DNA of 64,000 nucleotides from Paenibacillus xerothermodurans (GTDB lineage Bacteria > Bacillota > Bacilli > Paenibacillales > NBRC-103111): NCBI RefSeq assembly GCF_002220865.2, contig NZ_NHRJ02000013.1:1-64000 (forward strand). Reading direction: 5' to 3'. The notes beneath the pieces are model-generated. The model did not search any database. It worked only from the letters and a program-made list of their open reading frames with translations, and was not told the DNA's origin. Shown here piece by piece: positions 44,652 to 52,595 of the stretch; positions within the stretch are counted from its first letter, which is position 1; each line of letters begins with the position of its first letter. A program made the position numbers and the translations under genes.

Positions 44652-46517
44652 ATGAAATCAAATTTATTCGCCGCTCTTGGCATCGACGAACAGATGGCGG
44701 AGGCGTTAAGGCAACACGGCTATACCCAGCCCACACCTATACAAAAGGAAGCAATTCCGGTCATACTATCGGGCGCAGATGTTATTGCTCAGGCCCAAAC
44801 AGGCACGGGCAAGACGCTGGCGTTCGTGCTTCCGATTCTCGAAAGTATCGAGGAGACAAAAGATTACACGCAGGCGCTGATCGTGACTCCCACCCGTGAG
44901 CTGGCCATCCAGATCGCAGGCGAAGTACGCAAATGGGCCCCGATGAAAGGGGTGCGTGTGCTTGCTGCTTACGGCGGACAGGATGTTGAGCGCCAGCTGA
45001 AGCAGCTGGAAGGGTCAGTGCACATGATCATCGCTACTCCGGGACGTCTGCTGGATCATCTCCGCAGAGGCACCGTGAATCTACAGCGCTTGTCAACGCT
45101 GGTACTCGATGAAGCGGACCAAATGCTGCACATGGGTTTTCTGCAGGAGGTCGAAGATATTATCATCCAAACATCACCTAAGAGACAGACGTTGTTATTC
45201 TCGGCCACCATGCCGGGACCCATTCGCAATCTGGCGAAAGGTTACATGAAACAACCGGAGGAAATCAAAGTAAAGTCCAAACAGATCACGCTGACGGAGA
45301 TCGAACAGATCGCTGTTAAAACGACGGACCGCGGCAAGCAAGAGGCTTTGTTTAGACTGCTTGAGGAGTACCGGCCGTTTTTGGCGATGATTTTTTGCCG
45401 GACGAAGCTGCGGGCTTCGAAGCTGAATCAAGCGCTGCAGGAAGCCGGCTATGCTTCCGATGAGCTGCACGGCGATCTCACACAAGCGAAGCGTGAACAA
45501 GTGATGAAACGGTTCCGTGATGCCAAAATCCAACTGCTGGTAGCTACCGACATTGCCGCTCGCGGATTGGATGTTGAAGGAATCACCCACGTGTTCAACT
45601 ACGATATGCCCCATGATGTGGAGAGCTATATCCACCGTATAGGCCGTACCGGACGAGCCGGACAGAGAGGTATGGCGGTGACGATGGTGACCCCGCGCGA
45701 CCAAGGAGCGCTTGCCGAGATCGAGCGCGGCATCAATGCGGAGCTGCCGCGGCGGACGATGAAAGCGGATGGCGAGCTCAGCGAAGCGAGAACAAGCGGA
45801 CGCGGCGGGGCCGAGCGCAGACGGCCGGCGGCGGAGAGCCCGGTCGACTTGAGCACGCGCGGCGAGAGGGCTGCAGGCCGCGGCCGGCGCGGGGCGGCAC
45901 GCGGTGAGCGCGGACGGGCGGCAGCCGGCGCTCGCGGGGCCGCAGGCGCGAGGCGCGATGGCGCGGCGGACGGCACGGCACGCGGTGAGCGCGGACGGGC
46001 GGCGGCTGGCGCGCGCGGGGCCGCAGGCGCGAGGCGCGACGGCGCCGCGGACGGCACGGCGCGCGGTGAGCGCGGACGGGCGGCAGCCGGCGCTCGCGGG
46101 GCCGCAGGCGCGAGGCGCGATGGCGCCGCGGACGGCACGGCGCGCGGTGAGCGCGGACGGGCGGCAGCCGGCGCTCGCGGGGCCGCAGGCGTGAGGCGCG
46201 ATGGCGCCGCGGACGGCACGGCGCGCGGTGAGCGCGGACGGGCGGCAGCTGGCGCTCGCGGGGCCGCAGGCGCGAGGCGCGATGGCACGGCGCGCGGTGA
46301 GCGCGGACGGGCGGCGGCTGGCGCGCGCGGGGCCGCAGGCGCGAGGCGCGGCGGCGACGACGGCGAGTGGACCACGAAGCGGGAGGCGCTGCGGGCGGCG
46401 AGAGAAGCGGCGGCAGGGCGCGGGGCACGCAGAGCCGAAGGCGCACGCGGCGCGGGAGCTGGCGGTGGCGCACGCGGCGAGCGCAAGGGCGGCGGTCGAG
46501 GCCGCCGGGGCCGGTGA
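44652..46517 (+). CDS. DEAD-box RNA helicase with Arg/Gly/Ala-rich repeat tail
   Basis: A 621-residue ATP-dependent RNA helicase. The core (~1-375) has all motifs: Q motif YTQPTPIQKEA, AQTGTGKT, PTRELAIQIA, DEAD box VLDEADQMLHMG, LLFSATMPG, FCRTKLRASKLNQ, TDIAARGLDV and HRIGRTGRAG. The tail (~380-621) is Arg/Gly/Ala-rich, with six copies of ARGERGRAAAGARGAAGARR and DGAADGT linkers. It resembles the RNA-binding RGG tails of CshA/DeaD-type helicases used in cold adaptation and ribosome assembly. ATG 44652 follows GAGGAG by about 11 bases. Confidence 0.95.
   Translation: MKSNLFAALGIDEQMAEALRQHGYTQPTPIQKEAIPVILSGADVIAQAQTGTGKTLAFVLPILESIEETKDYTQALIVTPTRELAIQIAGEVRKWAPMKGVRVLAAYGGQDVERQLKQLEGSVHMIIATPGRLLDHLRRGTVNLQRLSTLVLDEADQMLHMGFLQEVEDIIIQTSPKRQTLLFSATMPGPIRNLAKGYMKQPEEIKVKSKQITLTEIEQIAVKTTDRGKQEALFRLLEEYRPFLAMIFCRTKLRASKLNQALQEAGYASDELHGDLTQAKREQVMKRFRDAKIQLLVATDIAARGLDVEGITHVFNYDMPHDVESYIHRIGRTGRAGQRGMAVTMVTPRDQGALAEIERGINAELPRRTMKADGELSEARTSGRGGAERRRPAAESPVDLSTRGERAAGRGRRGAARGERGRAAAGARGAAGARRDGAADGTARGERGRAAAGARGAAGARRDGAADGTARGERGRAAAGARGAAGARRDGAADGTARGERGRAAAGARGAAGVRRDGAADGTARGERGRAAAGARGAAGARRDGTARGERGRAAAGARGAAGARRGGDDGEWTTKREALRAAREAAAGRGARRAEGARGAGAGGGARGERKGGGRGRRGR
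45897..46358 (+). repeat. 81-bp tandem repeat in the helicase tail
   Basis: Six units starting at 45897, 45978, 46059, 46140, 46221 and 46290, very GC-rich. Units 1-4 are 81 bases; unit 5 lacks twelve bases (the AADG codons); the last is partial. Differences between units are single bases, so the array is young. Confidence 0.93.
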
Positions 46518-46682
46518 GCCAGCCACGCGAACGGCGTGGCTGGGCTCTCGGCGCATGCCGGTTCACACACTATTGGCCGCCGAACGGTACTTCATGACCA
46601 AGACACCTTTACCCGACATGGTAAAGCATGTAAAATGTAGGAAGAAACCGGTTTCCAACTTCCAAAACCAAGGAGGGCATCC

Positions 46683-47273
46683 ATGTACGAATTAAACGCG
46701 AATGACGTCATTTTTATTTTTACCGGACCTAACGGCGCAGGCCGTAGAACTGTTGCCCAAATGTCAGGCAGTACACTTGGTGTTAAGCAGGTTATTTCGT
46801 ACACGACTAGACCACCTCGATCAGCGGAAGTAGATGGTCAGGACTATCATTTTACTACGCGTGAAAATTTTATCGCCGCTCAGCAGAACAACGAATTTGT
46901 CGAGGTCATTGAGATTGACGGTAATTTATACGGAGTGAAGGAGCAGGATATTGCTCGGACATTGCAAAAATACGGGGCGGTATACTTGATTCTTAACCGT
47001 TTTGGCGCCGATGCCGTGAAGCAGCAGTATGGAACGCAAGCCGTACGTATCTTCATTTACGCAGACCGTGACACCATCCAGAAGCGCGAGCAGGAGCGCG
47101 GTGATTCCCCGGAGTTGATCCAGCGTTACATGTCACACTATGAAGAAGAAATGGCATATAAAGACCAGTGCGAGCACGTGTTTGAAAACTTGGATCTAGC
47201 ACATACCGTATTTGACTTGACCAAGACTTTGGACGACAATTATCTGCACCGGAATCTTGTTGACAAGGACTAA
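46683..47273 (+). CDS. Guanylate kinase-like protein with altered P-loop
   Basis: A 196-residue protein with the guanylate kinase fold: FTGPNGAGRRTVAQM, YTTRPPRSAEVDGQDYHFTT (GMP-binding Arg/Tyr), FVEVIEIDGNLYGV, and ERGDSPELIQRYMSHYEEEM. The Walker A Lys is replaced by Arg (GPNGAGRRT versus GPSGVGKGT), and the YYGT/S position reads LYGV. Kinase activity is therefore doubtful; a regulatory or nucleotide-binding role is possible. AGGAGGG precedes the ATG. It stands between the helicase and cvfC. Confidence 0.85.
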   Translation: MYELNANDVIFIFTGPNGAGRRTVAQMSGSTLGVKQVISYTTRPPRSAEVDGQDYHFTTRENFIAAQQNNEFVEVIEIDGNLYGVKEQDIARTLQKYGAVYLILNRFGADAVKQQYGTQAVRIFIYADRDTIQKREQERGDSPELIQRYMSHYEEEMAYKDQCEHVFENLDLAHTVFDLTKTLDDNYLHRNLVDKD

Positions 47274-47309
47274 GATGTGACTGTCCGAGGCAAAATTGAT
47301 AAAATGGAT

Positions 47310-47349
47310 AAAAGACCGGTACCGCCGTAACGGCGATTGGTCTTTTTTT
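47310..47349 (+). terminator. Rho-independent terminator of the guanylate kinase-like gene
   Basis: AAAGACCGGTACCGCCG, small loop, CGGCGATTGGTCTTT, then TTTT. Confidence 0.9.
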
Positions 47350-47370
47350 CATAGAAAGGTGCGATCGATC

Positions 47371-48552
47371 ATGAAAATTGTATCTATAGAACCGACACCA
47401 AGCCCTAACACGATGCGGGTGCAGTTAGATGAACGACTGCCTGAAGGAGTTAGAGTTACGTATGATAAAGACCATGCAGGCAAGCCCCATACGCCGGCGT
47501 TCATTACAGAGCTGCTGCAGATCGATGGCGTGAGAAGCGTGTATCACGCTGCCGATTTCATCGCGGTAGACCGCACGGCCAAAGCGGATTGGCAGCCTAT
47601 CCTCGCGCAAGTGCGGGAAGTACTAGGCGGCGACGCGGCTGTTGCGCATGACGCCCCTGCTGCTCTAGGCGAGGCCGCGGCTGAGAGTGCTGCACACTTT
47701 GGTGAAGTTCAAGTGCTGCTTCAGCACTTTCGCGGCATCCCGTTGCAGGTGCGTGTCCAAAGCGGGACCGAACAGCTTCGCGCCGCTATGCCGGAGCGCT
47801 TCAGCGAAGCCGCCGTCCGGGCTGCTGCAGCATCCCCCAACCTGATTAAGGAGCGGTCGCTGGAAGATTGGGGTATCCGCTACGGCGAGCTTCAGGAGGT
47901 GCTGGACGAGGTCACCCAGGAGTTAGACGCCACCTACGATGAGGAACGTCTGCAGCAGTTGGTTGAGCAGGCACAGCAGCAATTGGGCGGCGCGGTGGAA
48001 GGCGCCGCTGCGGTGAGATCAGCGGGCCGTGTCGCTCTGAGCCCAGCCGAGCTGCAGCAGGAGTTGGCCGCCCCCGAATGGAAGCGGCGATATGCCGCGC
48101 TGCAGCAGGTCAAGCCGTCAGCGGAGACCGTCCCGCTGCTAGTTGACGCTCTGAACGATGAAAAGTCGTCTGTCCGTCGGCTGGCCACGGTGTATTTAGG
48201 TGACGTGAAAGAACCCGAGGTGCTGCCATACCTGTACCGAGCGCTCGAGGATAGTTCTGTTTCCGTGCGACGCACGGCCGGAGATACGCTGTCGGACATC
48301 GGAGATCCCGCGGCGGCGCCTGCGATGGTTAAAGCATTGCAGGATCCAAACAAGCTAGTGCGTTGGCGTGCAGCCCGTTTCCTATATGAAGTAGGCGACC
48401 AGGAAGCTCTACCCGCTCTGCATGAAGCTGAGGATGAGCCTGAGTTCGAGGTTCGCATGCAGATCAAAATGGCCATCGAGCGCATCGAAGGCGGTCATGC
48501 CGCGGAAGGATCGGTGTGGCAGCAAATGACTCGTAGATCGCAATCCACCTGA
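47371..48552 (+). CDS. cvfC: CvfC-like conserved virulence factor C family protein
   Basis: A 393-residue cytosolic protein. The N-terminal ~90 residues are an Nfu-N-like domain (IEPTPSPNTMRVQLDERLPE); the C-terminus has HEAT-like repeats (EKSSVRRLATVYLGDVKEPE; DSSVSVRRTAGDTLSDIGDP; KLVRWRAARFLYEVGD). The family (CvfC of Staphylococcus) affects virulence gene expression by unknown means; its scaffold binds proteins. ATG 47371 follows AAAGGTG by 9 bases. The longer in-frame reading overlaps the previous terminator. Confidence 0.88.
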   Translation: MKIVSIEPTPSPNTMRVQLDERLPEGVRVTYDKDHAGKPHTPAFITELLQIDGVRSVYHAADFIAVDRTAKADWQPILAQVREVLGGDAAVAHDAPAALGEAAAESAAHFGEVQVLLQHFRGIPLQVRVQSGTEQLRAAMPERFSEAAVRAAAASPNLIKERSLEDWGIRYGELQEVLDEVTQELDATYDEERLQQLVEQAQQQLGGAVEGAAAVRSAGRVALSPAELQQELAAPEWKRRYAALQQVKPSAETVPLLVDALNDEKSSVRRLATVYLGDVKEPEVLPYLYRALEDSSVSVRRTAGDTLSDIGDPAAAPAMVKALQDPNKLVRWRAARFLYEVGDQEALPALHEAEDEPEFEVRMQIKMAIERIEGGHAAEGSVWQQMTRRSQST

Positions 48553-48579
48553 ATCTGCCGCAATCAGCGCATAAACGCA

Positions 48580-48669
48580 GAAAAGCATCACTCTACCCGG
48601 CTGTTCCGAGATAGGGCGATGCTTTTTTTGCCTACCCGGCTGTTCCGAGGTAGGGTGATGCCTTTTTTT
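48580..48669 (+). terminator. Two tandem terminators after cvfC
   Basis: First: AGCATCACTCTACCC...GGGCGATGCT then TTTTTT (48583-48629). Second: CTACCC...GGGTAG-type stem and TTTTTTT (48632-48669). The segment starting CTACCCGGCTGTTCCGAG recurs after 39 bases, so the second is a partial tandem copy of the first. Confidence 0.85.
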
Positions 48670-48953
48670 CCCAGGAAATTTTGTGTGTAGAGATGGACGA
48701 AACCAACTGTTTCAGGGTGCTAACAGAACCGCAGAAGTTGAAAGTGCTACCGTGGCACCAACGCTAAGCTCAGCTGACAGTGGCCGCGCGTCACTTGCGT
48801 CAATCGAGAGTTGAACACGATCAATGGACCCGCTCAACGTGCCCCCCAGCTGTGATCGAACTGTCTGGATTTGACAAACGCGGTCGGCGCAGCGAACTCA
48901 GCGCTGCCTCCCATGGGGGTGCAGCACTAACTTCATTTTCATTCTGCTCCCAA
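48670..48953. other. Gene-free stretch
   Basis: About 280 bases after the tandem terminators. A small plus-strand frame (48780-48971) lacks a ribosome site. Nothing recognised. Confidence 0.45.
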
Positions 48954-49328
48954 TTAATAAATTTTGGATAAGATGACCATGCAAAGAGCGACAGTGATTA
49001 TAGTAAGAGATATTAGAATTTGAACTACTGCAATAGCAGTTAAGCTAACGATGTTAGCGCTAAGTAACACGACAAAAATAATAAAATACAGCATCAATAC
49101 AAGAAAGGAATAATGCATGCCTTTTTCCCGTATTATTTTCATTCTTTCATCTTTCTTTTTAAACTGAGGATGAAGATAACTGTAAGAGAGCAACAGCACT
49201 GACACAGCGAAGACGTGTGATGTTACCAGTGGTACGGTTGAGTGAGCCCAAATTGCATCAAAAAAGATATATCCACTCAAACATAGTAATAAAAAACCAA
49301 TAATTAAATATCCCACACGTGATTGCAT
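48954..49328 (-). CDS. Small four-helix membrane protein
   Basis: A ~124-residue protein with four transmembrane helices: about 5-24, 30-48, 68-88 and 92-118, joined by short loops, the second loop basic (HPQFKKKDERMKIIREKG). No known domain. Its coding DNA is clearly more AT-rich than its neighbours, with many Ile and Leu codons. ATG 49328 follows GGAGG by 7 bases. Permease-like small proteins of Bacillales look similar, but I cannot name the family. Confidence 0.75.
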   Translation of the reverse strand: MQSRVGYLIIGFLLLCLSGYIFFDAIWAHSTVPLVTSHVFAVSVLLLSYSYLHPQFKKKDERMKIIREKGMHYSFLVLMLYFIIFVVLLSANIVSLTAIAVVQILISLTIITVALCMVILSKIY

Positions 49329-49448
49329 CTCCGCACCTCCAACAGTTCTGCTGAACGTCTCCCCAGCTGCGCCCAAACGGCCCGTGGGTGGTCACTGCCA
49401 GGCATGCCAACACTGTCTGGCGACTAGCATTGCGCCGCCTGCACAGAG

Positions 49449-50381
49449 CTACATCAACGTCTCCCCGAGCTTGAGCATACGCAGGGCGTCACCCGGCAGC
49501 TTCCGCCGTTCCCATTCGGCCAACAGCCGGTCCAGCGCTTCACGGGGAGTGTCGTCTGCCAGCCGGAAAGTGCCGTAGTGCATGGGGACGAAGATCTCCC
49601 CTTGCACATCCTCGAACGCCTGCACCGCCTCCTCCGGCGTAACGTGCTGAGCGCTCATAAACCACTCCGGCTCGTACGCGCCGATCGGCAGCAGAGCGTA
49701 TCGGATTGCGAAGCGCTCACCGATCATCTTAAAGCCGGGGAAATAGCCGCTGTCCCCGGCAAAATACACCGCCGCCCGCTCCTCACTGCGCGCTGCGGGC
49801 TGCAGAACCCAACCGCCCCAGTGTGACCGGTTGGTATCAATCAGCGTCCGGCGTGTCCAATGCTGCGCCGGCACAAAATGCAGCTCGAGCCCGCCAAGCT
49901 GCTCCCGGTCCCACCAGCTCATCTCTGTCACCCGAGCGAACCCTCGCGCGCGCAGCTTACTGCCGAGCCCTTCCGGCACGAATAGGTGCGCAGCCTTAAA
50001 TTCGCGCAGGCTGCGCATATCCATATGATCGTAGTGGCTGTGCGACAGCAGCACCACGTCGATACGCGGCAGCTCCCGGACGCTGAGACCCGGCGGTGTA
50101 AGCCGCCTCTCCAGGCCCATCCGCTCTGCCCATACAGGGTCTGTGAGCACGTTCAAACCTGCCATCTGGATCAGAAATGTAGAGTGGCCGATCCACGTTA
50201 TCGTGGTGAGCTCCTGATTGTCACGCAGCAGCTCTACCTGTCTCTCCTCACACATCGGCACGGTATACGACATGTCCTTCACCTTTGCCCTGCGTTCCTT
50301 GCGCCACTTGCGCAAATCATTTATGCCGCCGACGTGGCGGACGCCATTCATATTTTCATACCGCTTGCGAACAATCTTCAT
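49449..50381 (-). CDS. NAPE-PLD/UlaG-like metallo-hydrolase
   Basis: A 310-residue beta-lactamase-fold hydrolase. The Zn site is HSHYDHMD (about 118-125), with TWIGHSTFLIQMAGLNVLTD before it, HFVPAQHWTRRTL, VYFAGDSGYFPGF, and EIFVPMHYGTFRLAD with the last His. The length and motif order match UlaG/NAPE-PLD-like enzymes of unknown bacterial substrate. ATG 50381 follows AAAGGGG. Directly downstream of the ABC exporter pair. Confidence 0.9.
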   Translation of the reverse strand: MKIVRKRYENMNGVRHVGGINDLRKWRKERRAKVKDMSYTVPMCEERQVELLRDNQELTTITWIGHSTFLIQMAGLNVLTDPVWAERMGLERRLTPPGLSVRELPRIDVVLLSHSHYDHMDMRSLREFKAAHLFVPEGLGSKLRARGFARVTEMSWWDREQLGGLELHFVPAQHWTRRTLIDTNRSHWGGWVLQPAARSEERAAVYFAGDSGYFPGFKMIGERFAIRYALLPIGAYEPEWFMSAQHVTPEEAVQAFEDVQGEIFVPMHYGTFRLADDTPREALDRLLAEWERRKLPGDALRMLKLGETLM

Positions 50382-50456
50382 GCTGTGTGCCCCTTTACAT
50401 AGATTCCTATTCTGTGCGGACGACCCCGCCCCTGACAGGTCTGCGGCAGCCATACA

Positions 50457-52595
50457 TCACCGAACGTTTTCTGCTACAGTTTCGGCGCCTTTTTGCAGCT
50501 GATACATATTGTAGTACCGGCCTTGCAGCTGCATCAGCTGCTGATGATTGCCGCGCTCTACAATTTCACCGCGATGCAGGACAAGAATCAGATCGGCATC
50601 CCGGATGGTAGATAAGCGGTGTGCTATCACGAAGGTCGTTCTGCCCGCACTAACTACTTTTAGGGCTTGTTGTATTAAGCCTTCGGTCTCACTGTCGATG
50701 CTCGCAGTCGCTTCGTCCAGGATCAAAATCGCAGGATCGAAGGCGAGCGCCCTTGCAAACGAAATCAGCTGCCTTTGCCCCGCGGATAGCGTGCTGCCCC
50801 GCTCAACGACCGGCTCATCGTACCCATGCGGAAGCTGTTCAATGAATGAAGCCGCACCGACATCGGCCAGTGCCTGCTTCACCTTTTGTTCATCGATATC
50901 TTTATTATACAAGCTAACGTTAAACTTGATATCCCCGGCGAACAGAAACGGATCCTGCAGTACGATACCCATATTCTTTCGCAGCTGCTGCTTCGACATC
51001 TCGGAGATGTTGCGGCCGTCAACACGGATCTGCCCCGCGGTTGGTTCATAAAACCCGAGCAGCAAGTTCATAATTGAGCTCTTGCCAGAGCCCGTATGTC
51101 CAACCAATGCCACAGTTTCGCCTTTTTTCGCCTCGAACGTAATGCCGCGCAGAACCGGCTCTCCTTCATTGTAGGCAAAGCTGACGTTGTCGAATGTGAC
51201 ATGCCCTTTAGATTTGGAGGTGCTCAGTGCATCCTCCAGCTCACGTCCCTCCAGATCCAGCAGATAGAATACCTTTTCTGCGGATACTACCGCACGCTGT
51301 GCATTCATAAGTTGATCGAAAATGCCGATAATCGGTTGGAATAAACGTCCCAAATAATCAATAAATGCATACAGAACGCCAAAAGATATAGCCGTCTGCA
51401 GTGAAGTGCTGCCGAAATACCAAATGGTCGCGGCGGTAAACAATGACCCTACCAGACCCGTGAAATTCCGGGAGGAAAGAGAAAACAACCGAATTTGCTT
51501 GATATTGTTGCGGTACCGGTCCTCATTTAGCACTTCGAACTCGCGCAGCCGTGCCTTCTCCTGCCGGAAAGCCTGAAGGATCGGCATCACAGCGATGGAT
51601 TCGTTGATCATGGCATTCATATCACTGAGTCTTGCCCGCATTACGGTAATGTATCGTTTGGAATATTTCAAGTGCACCCACATGACCGCCGCAAACAGCG
51701 GAATAAAAATCAGCGTGACTAAGGCGAGCCGTACATCCAAAAGCAGAAGTGCGATATAAATACCAATGATGTTAATAGTGCTGACCACGAATGTGGCCAT
51801 AAAACTCATAAAAAGATCCCGGATCGCTTCGGTATCATTAGCAATCCTGGAGACCACCTGCCCGATTGGTGTGTTGTCAAAAAAGCGCAGCGGGATCTCC
51901 TGGATGTGACGCATGAGATCCATCCGCATCCGTTGAATGATGCGCAGAGCCGTAGACTGCAGTGTATAGGCCTGCACATAATGCAGCACGCTCGCCGTCA
52001 GCAGCAGGCCGATGAACAGTGCCAACCAGCGAATGACCGCACCTACGTCGTACTGATACAACGCTGCAACTTCACCGGCGCTTAGCCGTGTCGCTGGGTA
52101 TTGCTCAGCCTGCTCGGTAATGCGCAGTACTTGCACCACTGCCTGATCAGACTCGGAGTCCGCGCCTGCGTGCGGCACCAGCGACCATTTGCCATCAAAC
52201 CGCGTGGCATTGTCGATCAAGTACATCCCGCTGTCCAACTGCATGAAACGTACCTCTTTTAACTTCTCGGACCCCGCCCCTGCTGCCAGAGCTGCCTCTG
52301 CCGCCCGGTTGTCCTCAAGCCAATCACTTCTGACGTACGTTTTGTCCCTGAGTTGCACTGCTTTGACATCCTCCGCGTGGAAATTGTCCGCGCTTACCTG
52401 GTACCAAGGCAGTTGCACACTGCTGATATGCTTATCGATAATGGTTTTCGCAATGTAAGGGCCGGCGAGCTCAGCCGCTACCGCGCAGCAGAGCACCAGC
52501 AGTGCCGCTGCTATCCGCGTTTTGTACAGCATCGCGTAAGCCAGCAAACGCCGCGCAATCGTTTGTTTAGCTGCCTTTTGTTTGGCTGTCCTCAT
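50457..52595 (-). CDS. ABC exporter subunit, BmrD-like (with catalytic Glu)
   Basis: A 712-residue half-transporter: six helices plus a large extracellular insertion (~45-160) in the membrane domain, then a nucleotide-binding domain with GHTGSGKSS, LSAGQRQLISFARAL, LILDEATASID and IAHRLST. The Walker B Glu is intact, so it carries the active ATP site. Its ATG overlaps the partner's TGA. The extracellular insertion is typical of YheH/BmrD-type partners. Likely a multidrug exporter. Confidence 0.92.
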   Translation of the reverse strand: MRTAKQKAAKQTIARRLLAYAMLYKTRIAAALLVLCCAVAAELAGPYIAKTIIDKHISSVQLPWYQVSADNFHAEDVKAVQLRDKTYVRSDWLEDNRAAEAALAAGAGSEKLKEVRFMQLDSGMYLIDNATRFDGKWSLVPHAGADSESDQAVVQVLRITEQAEQYPATRLSAGEVAALYQYDVGAVIRWLALFIGLLLTASVLHYVQAYTLQSTALRIIQRMRMDLMRHIQEIPLRFFDNTPIGQVVSRIANDTEAIRDLFMSFMATFVVSTINIIGIYIALLLLDVRLALVTLIFIPLFAAVMWVHLKYSKRYITVMRARLSDMNAMINESIAVMPILQAFRQEKARLREFEVLNEDRYRNNIKQIRLFSLSSRNFTGLVGSLFTAATIWYFGSTSLQTAISFGVLYAFIDYLGRLFQPIIGIFDQLMNAQRAVVSAEKVFYLLDLEGRELEDALSTSKSKGHVTFDNVSFAYNEGEPVLRGITFEAKKGETVALVGHTGSGKSSIMNLLLGFYEPTAGQIRVDGRNISEMSKQQLRKNMGIVLQDPFLFAGDIKFNVSLYNKDIDEQKVKQALADVGAASFIEQLPHGYDEPVVERGSTLSAGQRQLISFARALAFDPAILILDEATASIDSETEGLIQQALKVVSAGRTTFVIAHRLSTIRDADLILVLHRGEIVERGNHQQLMQLQGRYYNMYQLQKGAETVAENVR

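Noticed and set aside
45195-46570. Very long minus-strand frames opposite the helicase tail (453, 314 and 262 residues)
   Set aside because: They are mirror products of the GC-rich 81-bp repeat; they have Pro/Arg/Ala composition and overlap the clearly coding helicase.
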